Positions 50,160 through 57,314 of a stretch of DNA of 64,000 nucleotides are shown piece after piece. A program made the translations under genes and the position numbers. Source of the DNA: Streptomyces sp. NBC_00775 (GTDB lineage Bacteria; Actinomycetota; Actinomycetes; Streptomycetales; Streptomycetaceae); the NCBI RefSeq assembly GCF_036347135.1, contig NZ_CP108938.1, positions 2,914,001 through 2,978,000 on the forward strand, written 5' to 3'. Every line of letters starts with the position of its first letter. Positions within the stretch are counted from its first letter, which is position 1. The notes below the pieces were generated by a model that saw only the letters and a list, made by a program, of their open reading frames with translations, had not been told where the DNA came from and ran no database searches.

Positions 50160-52091
50160 TCAGCGAATGGGTCGGTGGACGTTCTCCTTCGTGGCCGGCC
50201 CCGGCGTCGCGTCGGCGATCCAGGGTCCCTCGCCGGAGGGGTCGATGACGCCCTGCTCCAGCCATTCGTAGGTGCCCGACAGGACGCCCTTGACCACGTT
50301 GCGGTCGACGCCGTCGGTGTTGGTCCACAGGCGATTGAAGAGCTCGTCGACGCGGATGCGGGACTGACGGCAGAAGGCGTCGGCGAGCTGGTAGGCCTCG
50401 CGGCCGTACTCCTCGGTGGTGCGCAGGTGTTCGGCGCGGACGCAGGCCGCGCTCATCGCGAAGAGTTCGGCGCCGATGTCGACGATCCGGCCGAGGAAGC
50501 CCTGCTTGGTCTCCATGCGGCCCTGCCACCGGGACATGGCGTAGAAGGTGGAGCGGGCGAGCTTGCGGGCGCTGCGTTCGACGTACCGCAGATGCGGGGA
50601 CAGGTCCACCTGCTGGTTGAACTCGCCGTACGAGCGCGGGAGCTGGCCGGGGCCCGTCACCAGCTTGGGCAGCCACTTGGCGTAGAAGACACCGGCGTTC
50701 GCGCCCGCCTTCGCCTTGTCCGAGAGGGACTTGTCCGGGTCGATCAGGTCGCCCGCCACCGACAGGTGGGCGTCGACGGCCTCACGGGCGATCAGCAGGT
50801 GCATGATCTCCGTGGAGCCCTCGAAGATGCGGTTGATGCGCAGGTCGCGCAGGATCTGCTCGGCGGGGACCGCCCGCTCCCCGCGGGCCGCGAGCGACTC
50901 GGCGGTCTCGAAGCCTCGGCCGCCGCGGATCTGGACCAGCTCGTCGGCCATCAGCCAGGCCATCTCGGAGCCGTACAGCTTGGCGAGGGCGGCCTCGATG
51001 CGGATGTCGTTGCGGTTCTCGTCGGCCATCTGGGAGGACAGGTCGAGGACGGCCTCCAGGGCGAACGTCGTGGCCGCGATGAAGGAGATCTTCGCGCCGA
51101 CCGCCTCGTGGAAGGCGACCGGCTTGCCCCACTGCTCGCGCGCCGCCGACCATTCGCGGGCGATCTTCAGACACCACTTGCCCGCGCCCACGCACATGGC
51201 GGGCAGCGAGAGACGGCCGGTGTTGAGGGTGGTCAGGGCGATCTTGAGGCCCGCGCCCTCGGGGCCGATACGGTTCGCGGCCGGTACGCGCACCTGATGG
51301 AAGCGGGTGACGCCGTTCTCCAGCCCGCGCAGGCCCATGAAGGCGTTGCGGTTCTCGACGGTGACGCCCTCGGAGCCGGCCTCCACCACGAACGCCGTGA
51401 TGCCGCCCTTGTGGCCCTCGGACTTCGGGACGCGCGCCATGACGACGAGGAGGTCCGCGACGACGCCGTTGGTCGTCCAGAGTTTCACTCCATCGAGGAC
51501 GTAGTCGTCGCCGTCCGGTACGGCGGCCGTGGCCAGCCGCGCCGGGTCGGAGCCGACGTCCGGCTCGGTCAGCAGGAAGGCGGAGATGTCGGTGCGGGCG
51601 CAGCGGGGCAGGAAGGTGTCCTTCTGCTCCTGGGTGCCGAAGAGCTTCAGCGGCTGCGGTACGCCGATCGACTGATGCGCGGACAGGAGCGCGCCGATCG
51701 CGGGGCTCGCGGAGCCGACGAGGGCGAGCGCCTTGTTGTAGTACACCTGCGTCAGACCGAGGCCGCCGTACTTGGTGTCGATCTTCATGCCGAAGGCGCC
51801 GAGCTCCTTGAGCCCGGTGATGACCTCGTCGGGGATCAGGGCCTCGCGCTCGATACGGGCGGAGTCGATCTTCGTCTCGCAGAAGTCGCGCAGCTTGGCG
51901 AGGAACTCCTCGCCGCGCTGCGCGTCCTCGTCGGGCGGGAGCGGGTGCGGGTGGATCAGGTCGAGCCGGAAGCGGCCGAGGAACAGTTCCTTGGCGAAGC
52001 TGGGCTTGCGCCAGTCCTGTTCGCGCGCGGCCTCGGCGACCTGTCGGGCCTCACGTTCTGTGACTGTGGGCTGGTGGGGTGTTGCGGACAT
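50160..52091 (-). CDS. Acyl-CoA dehydrogenase, long (VLCAD/ACAD9-like) form
   Basis: A 643-residue FAD enzyme for the first step of beta-oxidation. The usual three-part dehydrogenase fold covers residues 60-440: FLLTEPDVGSDPARL and the FAD/acyl motif RINRIFEGSTEIMHLL. It is followed by a 190-residue helical extension like that of the mammalian very-long-chain enzymes. The ATG at 52091 has GAGGTGAGC upstream. It seems to be a single-gene unit between secA and the GH12 gene, not part of the xyloglucan regulon. Confidence 0.92.
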   Translation of the reverse strand: MSATPHQPTVTEREARQVAEAAREQDWRKPSFAKELFLGRFRLDLIHPHPLPPDEDAQRGEEFLAKLRDFCETKIDSARIEREALIPDEVITGLKELGAFGMKIDTKYGGLGLTQVYYNKALALVGSASPAIGALLSAHQSIGVPQPLKLFGTQEQKDTFLPRCARTDISAFLLTEPDVGSDPARLATAAVPDGDDYVLDGVKLWTTNGVVADLLVVMARVPKSEGHKGGITAFVVEAGSEGVTVENRNAFMGLRGLENGVTRFHQVRVPAANRIGPEGAGLKIALTTLNTGRLSLPAMCVGAGKWCLKIAREWSAAREQWGKPVAFHEAVGAKISFIAATTFALEAVLDLSSQMADENRNDIRIEAALAKLYGSEMAWLMADELVQIRGGRGFETAESLAARGERAVPAEQILRDLRINRIFEGSTEIMHLLIAREAVDAHLSVAGDLIDPDKSLSDKAKAGANAGVFYAKWLPKLVTGPGQLPRSYGEFNQQVDLSPHLRYVERSARKLARSTFYAMSRWQGRMETKQGFLGRIVDIGAELFAMSAACVRAEHLRTTEEYGREAYQLADAFCRQSRIRVDELFNRLWTNTDGVDRNVVKGVLSGTYEWLEQGVIDPSGEGPWIADATPGPATKENVHRPIR

Positions 52092-52244
52092 GAGGCTCAC
52101 CTCGCCGCGAATAGGGATCTTGGGCTCGTACACCGTTCTTCGGAGCGATCGTTACTGACCGGTGCTACTCGATCGTATTTACCTGATTCCGGAAGACCCC
52201 ACCAGTCCTCGCGCAGCGTTCGGCCCAATGCGCCCCCCCTGGGG

Positions 52245-53051
52245 TCAGCCGATGTCCACCGAGTACGACTTCGTGTCGAGCCGGCCGGAGCCCCGGAAGA
52301 CCTCGCTGCCCGACTCGATGCCGGAGAGGTACTTGTCGTTGCTCAGCAGCTTGCGGCGGACCAGCGCCTGGGTGAAGTCGTTCAGGTCGAGGGAGGTCTT
52401 CGTGGTGTTCGTGCGGCGGACGAAGGAGTACACCTTCCAGCCGATGTCGCCCTGGTAGATGTCCCACATGGCGCCGTCGAGGCTGACGCTGCCGTACTTG
52501 GTGCCGAGCGGACCCGCGCCGCCCTGCCGGTTCAGCCAGACCATGATTTCGTCGGTGGGCTGGTCCTGCCAGTCCGCGTTGTTCTTGGCGTGCAGCCACA
52601 GGTCGTACGCGACGTTCATGGTGCCCGGGCCGGAGCTGACCGAGAAGTCCCAGCTGGTCTTGACCGGCTTGCGGTCGCCGACCCGGATGGGCAGCTCGGT
52701 GGCCGCCTTGTCCGCCTTCCAGCCCCAGTGCCAGCCGAGGACCGTACTGGCGTACGACTTGACGTTGTTCTCCTTGCCGGCCTTGCTGGACCAGGTGTAG
52801 CTCGTACCCCAGCCGATGGTGTCACCGGACTGCGAGGTGTCCCAGACGCACTGGGTACCCGTGCCGTCGTCCTGCCCCCAGAGGTTGTTGTTGACGTAGT
52901 ACTTGCCCATCGTGACGGTGTCGAAGGCGCCGCACTTCTTGCTGTCCTCGCCCGCCTGAGCGATCGTGACGGACGCGGCGGCCGCGAGCGCCACCGAGCT
53001 CGCGAGGAGCGTCTTCGCCTTCTTGGACAGGCGCGGTCGACGGTGTTGCAT
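52245..53051 (-). CDS. Secreted GH12 endoglucanase/xyloglucanase
   Basis: A 268-residue family 12 glycoside hydrolase. A signal peptide (KTLLASSVALAAAASVTIAQA) leads into a single catalytic domain. The nucleophile is in TDEIMVWLNRQGG and the acid/base in GIESGSEVFRGSG; aromatic sub-site residues include NNNLWGQDDG and WHWGWKADK. There is no carbohydrate-binding module. The context (GH74, alpha-xylosidase, alpha-fucosidase) suggests xyloglucan or mixed beta-glucan as substrate. It diverges from the LacI gene; an exact operator palindrome lies about 90 bp upstream of its start. Confidence 0.9.
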   Translation of the reverse strand: MQHRRPRLSKKAKTLLASSVALAAAASVTIAQAGEDSKKCGAFDTVTMGKYYVNNNLWGQDDGTGTQCVWDTSQSGDTIGWGTSYTWSSKAGKENNVKSYASTVLGWHWGWKADKAATELPIRVGDRKPVKTSWDFSVSSGPGTMNVAYDLWLHAKNNADWQDQPTDEIMVWLNRQGGAGPLGTKYGSVSLDGAMWDIYQGDIGWKVYSFVRRTNTTKTSLDLNDFTQALVRRKLLSNDKYLSGIESGSEVFRGSGRLDTKSYSVDIG

Positions 53052-53132
53052 CGGGGGTCCTTCCGGGGGACGGTCTGGGTACGCCCCTCAGTGGTCACCG
53101 CAGACCCGAGAGGTTGCCGTGACGCACTCAAG

Positions 53133-53160
53133 AATTTAGTTGTCGAAGCGCTTCGACAAC
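53133..53160 (-). promoter_or_regulatory. Candidate GH12 promoter with operator in its spacer
   Basis: On the minus strand TTGTCG (53159-53154) and TAAATT (53138-53133) are spaced 15 nt, close to -35/-10 elements, and the LacI-type palindrome overlaps the first hexamer and fills the spacer. Repressor binding would block RNA polymerase. The 15-nt spacing is short, so this is tentative. Confidence 0.3.
53139..53160. promoter_or_regulatory. LacI-family operator O1 (perfect 22-bp palindrome)
   Basis: GTTGTCGAAGC followed directly by its exact reverse complement, with the central GAAGCGCTTC typical of LacI/CebR-type operators in actinobacteria. It lies between the divergent GH12 and regulator genes. 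Confidence 0.85.
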
Positions 53161-53230
53161 CTATGGACACGGATTCTCCACCGGGCTAGTGTCAAGCCAC
53201 CCTCACTCGCCCTATCCGCAATACGCGCAC

Positions 53231-53247
53231 TGTCGAAGCGCTTCACA
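53231..53247. promoter_or_regulatory. LacI-family operator O2
   Basis: TGTCGAAGCGCTTCACA: same core as O1, but one base is missing from the right half. It lies 17 nt upstream of the regulator's start codon, suggesting autorepression. Centre-to-centre spacing to O1 is about 90 bp. Confidence 0.8.
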
Positions 53248-53263
53248 AAGCTTGGAGAGCTGG

Positions 53264-54277
53264 ATGGTCACCCTCGCCGAGGTCGCCCAGCACGCCGGAG
53301 TCTCGGCGAGCACGGTGAGCTATGTCCTCAGCGGCAAGCGGTCCATCTCCGCGGGCACCCGGCAGCGGGTCGAGCGGAGCATCCAGGAGCTCGGCTACCA
53401 CCCGAACGCGGGCGCCCGGGCCCTGGCGAGCAGCCGGTCCAACATCATCGCGCTGATGATTCCGCTCCGCACCGACATGTACGTCCCCGTGATGATGGAG
53501 ATCGCCATCGCGGTGGCGACCAACGCCCGCACCCATGGGTACGACGTGCTGCTGCTCACCGGCGAGGAGGGTCCCGACGCGGTACGCCGGGTCACCGGCA
53601 GCGGGCTCGCCGACGCGATGATCCTGATGGACGTCGAACTCGACGACGAGCGGCTGCCGTTGCTGCGCGGAACGGACCAGCCGTCCGTACTCATCGGCCT
53701 GCCCGCCGACACCTCCGGACTGACCTGCGTCGACCTCGACTTCGGCGCGACGGGGGCGCTGTGTGCCGAGCATCTCGCGCTCCTCGGCCACCGTGACATC
53801 GCTGTCATCGGCGAGGCGCCCGCGGTCTACGAACGGCACACCGGTTTCGCCGAGCGCACCCTCGACGGACTGCGGTCCCGCTCAAGGGAGTTGGGCCTGC
53901 GCGTGCTGCACCGCCCCTGCGAGGGCGGCTTCGACGCGATGTCCCTGACCCTGGCCCGGGTGTTCGACGAGCGCCCGAGCACCACGGGCTTCGTCGTGCA
54001 GAACGAGTCCGCGGTCGAACCGCTGCTCGCACTCCTGCGCCAGCAGGGCCGCGCCGTCCCCGAGGACGTGTCGGTGATCGCGATCTGCCCGGACCAGGTC
54101 GCCACGCAGGCCTCGGTGCGGCTGACCTCGGTCGCCATCCCCGCGCAGGAGATGGGCCGGCACGCCGTGGAACACCTGATCGCCAAGCTCGAAGGGCACG
54201 GCAAGGACGAAGTCGTGCTCATCGCACCCGAGTTGACGGTACGGGCGAGCACGGGCCCGGCGCCGACCGCTTCCTGA
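53264..54277 (+). CDS. LacI-family transcriptional regulator of the xyloglucan locus
   Basis: A 337-residue repressor. The N-terminal helix-turn-helix and hinge are TLAEVAQHAGVSASTVSYVL and GYHPNAGARALASSRS. The C-terminal periplasmic-binding-like sensor domain would bind the inducer sugar. The ATG at 53264 has GGAGAGC upstream; an alternative start 75 nt upstream would put the second operator inside the gene and is rejected. The operators in its own upstream region match its family. Target genes are inferred from position: GH12 and, downstream in the same direction, GH31. Confidence 0.92.
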   Translation: MVTLAEVAQHAGVSASTVSYVLSGKRSISAGTRQRVERSIQELGYHPNAGARALASSRSNIIALMIPLRTDMYVPVMMEIAIAVATNARTHGYDVLLLTGEEGPDAVRRVTGSGLADAMILMDVELDDERLPLLRGTDQPSVLIGLPADTSGLTCVDLDFGATGALCAEHLALLGHRDIAVIGEAPAVYERHTGFAERTLDGLRSRSRELGLRVLHRPCEGGFDAMSLTLARVFDERPSTTGFVVQNESAVEPLLALLRQQGRAVPEDVSVIAICPDQVATQASVRLTSVAIPAQEMGRHAVEHLIAKLEGHGKDEVVLIAPELTVRASTGPAPTAS

Positions 54278-54438
54278 CTCCCCACCCGCTCGCCCGTCAC
54301 TTCCCCTTCCCCTCCTTCCCCTCCCTCTTCCTCTTCCTCACGCCGTACGCCATCAGGGCGCCCGGCACCCCAACCTGCCCCGGCACTGTCAGAGCCGCGC
54401 CGGGTCTGTCGCCACTCCTTCCTTCAGGAGCACCCCAC

Positions 54439-56490
54439 GTGAATCAGCCTGCCGAAAACCAGACCAGTCACAGCACGGTCAGCCTCGCGCAGTCCTCCCC
54501 GACCGTCGGCACGTTCCGCGAGCGGGACGGCGCGCTGGAGTGGAGCGGCCGCCAGGAGACCGTCCGTATCGAGCCGTGGGGCCCGGACGCGGTCCGCGTG
54601 CGCGCGCGGCTCGGGGGCCCGGTCGTCGAGGACCTCCCCGGCGCGCTTCTCGACGAGCCCCAGGCCACCGAGAGCACCGTCAAACTCCAGGACGGCGAAG
54701 GCCAGTTGACGGTCGGCGCGCTGACCGTCGAAGTCAGCGCCGAGGGACTCATCCGCTTCCTGAGGACGAGCGACGGGAGTGAACTGCTCGCCGAGGAGCG
54801 CGCCCACTTCTGGTGGCCCGGCTCGCGCCTCTACACCCCGGCCGGCAACGGCCACCACCGCCTGGAGCAGCGATTCGCCGCGTACGAGGGCGAGAAGCTG
54901 TACGGCCTCGGGCAGCACCAGCACGGGCTCCTCGACCAGAAGGGCGCGGTCCTGGACCTGGTCCAGCGCAACGCCGAGGTCACCGTCCCGGTGCTCACCT
55001 CCAGCCGCGGCTACACCTTCCTGTGGAACAGCCCGGCCATCGGCCGCGTCGAGCTCGCGGGCAACGGCACCCGCTGGGTGGCCGACTCGGCCCGCCAGCT
55101 CGACTACTGGATCACGGCCGGCACCCCGGCCGACGCCCAGCGCCGCTACAGCGCCGCCACCGGCCGTACGCCGATGCTGCCCGAGTGGGCGGCCGGCTTC
55201 TGGCAGTGCAAGCTGCGCTACCGCACCCAGGACGAACTCCTCGAAGTGGCAAGGGAGTACAAGCGCCGCGACCTCCCGCTGTCCGTCATCGTCTGCGACT
55301 TCTTCCACTGGACCCACCTGGGCGAGTGGAAGTTCGACCCGGCGGAGTGGCCCGACCCGGCGGCCATGCAGCGGGAGCTCACGGAACTCGGCGTCAAGCT
55401 GGTCGTGTCCGTGTGGCCGTCGGTCTCGCCGCTCTCCGAGAACCACCAGCTCATGGAGCAGCGCGGCTACTTCATCGGCACCGAGTACGGTCCGATGGCG
55501 CACGCCGACTGGCCCGACAAGGGGGTCGCGTCCACCGTCCAGGTGGCCTTCTACGACGCGACGAACCCCGAGGCACGCGACTTCCTGTGGTCACGGGTGA
55601 AGGACAACTACCTCGACGCGTACGGCATCACGGCCTTCTGGCTGGACGCCTGCGAGCCGGAACTGAAGCCCGGCTTCCAGGAGAACCTGCGCTATCACGC
55701 GGGCCCCGGACTCGAAGTCGGCAACATGTACCCGCGCGAGAACGCCCGCACCTTCTACGAGGGCATGCTGGCCGCCGGTGAGACCGAGGTCGTCACCCTC
55801 AACCGCTCGGCGTGGGCGGGCAGTCAGCGCTACGGCGCCGCCCTGTGGTCCGGCGACATCGGCACGGACTTCGCGAGCCTGCGCCGCCAGATCGCCGCCG
55901 GCCTCAACACCGCGCTGTCCGGCATCCCCTGGTGGAACACCGACATCGGCGGCTTCCACGGCGGCGACCCGACCGACCCCGCGTACCAGGAGGTCATGGT
56001 CCGCTGGTTCCAGTTCGGCGCGCTGTCCCCGCTGATGCGTCTGCACGGCTTCCGCGACCCGGGCATGCCGCTCGGCCCCGACATGACCGGCGGCCCGAAC
56101 GAGGTCTGGTCCTACGGCGAGAAGGCCGGCGCGATCCTGGAGAAGTACCTGCGGCTGCGCGAGCGCCTGAAGCCCTACGTACTGGACGTCATGCGGGAGG
56201 CCCACGAGGAGGGGCTGCCGGTGATGCGCCCGCTGTTCCTGGAGTTCCCGGACGACCAGGCCACCTGGTCGGTGGACGACGCGTACCTCTTCGGCCCGGA
56301 CCTGCTGGTCGCGCCGGTGCTGACGGCGGGCGCGACGGCCCGTACGGCGTACCTCCCGGCCGGCGCGTACTGGACGGACGCGTGGACCGGTGAGACGTAC
56401 GAAGGGGGCGCGTCCGTGACCGTCGACGCCCCGCTGGACCGCATCCCGCTGTTCCTGCGGGACGGGGCGCGGCTGCCCGTAGCGGAGTAG
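54439..56490 (+). CDS. GH31 alpha-xylosidase
   Basis: A 683-residue intracellular glycoside hydrolase (no signal peptide). The nucleophile is Asp403 in FWLDACEPELKPG and the acid/base candidate is Asp473 in ALWSGDIGTDF. The segment RSAWAGSQRYGAALWSGD is typical of the YicI/XylS-type alpha-xylosidases. It would release xylose from the non-reducing end of xyloglucan oligosaccharides. The GTG start has CAGGAG upstream. It follows the regulator by 161 bp without a strong terminator, so may share its transcript; a terminator follows. Confidence 0.9.
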   Translation: MNQPAENQTSHSTVSLAQSSPTVGTFRERDGALEWSGRQETVRIEPWGPDAVRVRARLGGPVVEDLPGALLDEPQATESTVKLQDGEGQLTVGALTVEVSAEGLIRFLRTSDGSELLAEERAHFWWPGSRLYTPAGNGHHRLEQRFAAYEGEKLYGLGQHQHGLLDQKGAVLDLVQRNAEVTVPVLTSSRGYTFLWNSPAIGRVELAGNGTRWVADSARQLDYWITAGTPADAQRRYSAATGRTPMLPEWAAGFWQCKLRYRTQDELLEVAREYKRRDLPLSVIVCDFFHWTHLGEWKFDPAEWPDPAAMQRELTELGVKLVVSVWPSVSPLSENHQLMEQRGYFIGTEYGPMAHADWPDKGVASTVQVAFYDATNPEARDFLWSRVKDNYLDAYGITAFWLDACEPELKPGFQENLRYHAGPGLEVGNMYPRENARTFYEGMLAAGETEVVTLNRSAWAGSQRYGAALWSGDIGTDFASLRRQIAAGLNTALSGIPWWNTDIGGFHGGDPTDPAYQEVMVRWFQFGALSPLMRLHGFRDPGMPLGPDMTGGPNEVWSYGEKAGAILEKYLRLRERLKPYVLDVMREAHEEGLPVMRPLFLEFPDDQATWSVDDAYLFGPDLLVAPVLTAGATARTAYLPAGAYWTDAWTGETYEGGASVTVDAPLDRIPLFLRDGARLPVAE

Positions 56491-56505
56491 CCGCGCGGAA
56501 AGGGA

Positions 56506-56541
56506 AGTGCGGCCGGTCCCGGGGGAGGGACCGGCCGCACT
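56506..56541. terminator. Bidirectional terminator hairpin
   Basis: A 15-bp perfect stem, AGTGCGGCCGGTCCC with GGGACCGGCCGCACT, and loop GGGGGA lies between the convergent GH31 and second GH12 genes. Confidence 0.82.
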
Positions 56542-56563
56542 CTCATGCGCGGCTACCGTTCGG

Positions 56564-57280
56564 TCAACTGCTGCTGACCGTCAGGTTGTTGGTGGTGAAG
56601 TCGAGACCGCCCGAGGACGAGGTGATCTCGAAGCCGAACTGCACGTCGCCGATGGTCTCGCTGCTCGACATCCAGCCCTTGGTGTTCGCGATCCACTTCA
56701 GGATCGGCAGGATGTTGATGGTGCCGGACGTGGAGTCCGAGGAGCGCAGGAACGAGAAGACGTCGTTCGAGCCGTTGTTGCCCTTGTAGACGGTCCACGT
56801 GTTGCCGTTGAGCGTGAGGGTGCCCTGGGAGGTGCCGAGCGCGCCGACGTTCCCGTTGTAGTTGACCCAGAGCATGGTCTCGTAGTCGTAGTCGGTGTCC
56901 CAGATGTCGTACGACGTGTTGTAGTCGCCGGTCGACGGAACGGTCACGTTGTACGTGCTGGTGAGGGACGACAGCGACGCGATCGTCTTGCCGACGACCT
57001 TCTTGGAGTTGGGGTACGACTTGATGCCGCTCGTGACCGGGTGGTTGGCCCAAACTCCCCAGTTGGTACCGGAGTTGGCCCAGATGCACTGGCTGCCGGC
57101 GCCGGAGCCCCAGATGTTGTTGTAGAGCGTGTACCCGTTGAGGGTGGTGTTGCCCCACTGGTCGCAGGAGCTCCAGACGGCTGCCTGGGCGGGGGCGGAG
57201 GCGAGGCCGACGGTCGCACCGAGCGCGAGCGCGGGGGCGATGAGGGCCTTGGTGATCCTGTTCAGAGTGCGACGTGCCAT
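56564..57280 (-). CDS. Second secreted GH12 endoglucanase/xyloglucanase
   Basis: A 238-residue family 12 enzyme, clearly different in sequence from the one at 52245. Signal peptide ...TVGLASAPAQA/A, nucleophile in YDYETMLWVNYNG, acid/base in VQFGFEITSSSGG, and two cysteines near the N-terminus (SSCDQWG, SQCIWAN) that may form a disulfide. There is no binding module. It starts 34 nt after the GH95 stop, with GGAAGGGA before the ATG, so it probably ends the GH74-GH42-GH95-GH12 operon. Confidence 0.9.
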   Translation of the reverse strand: MARRTLNRITKALIAPALALGATVGLASAPAQAAVWSSCDQWGNTTLNGYTLYNNIWGSGAGSQCIWANSGTNWGVWANHPVTSGIKSYPNSKKVVGKTIASLSSLTSTYNVTVPSTGDYNTSYDIWDTDYDYETMLWVNYNGNVGALGTSQGTLTLNGNTWTVYKGNNGSNDVFSFLRSSDSTSGTINILPILKWIANTKGWMSSSETIGDVQFGFEITSSSGGLDFTTNNLTVSSS

Positions 57281-57314
57281 GGTGTCCCTTCCATGGATGG
57301 GGGGTCGGGGAGTG

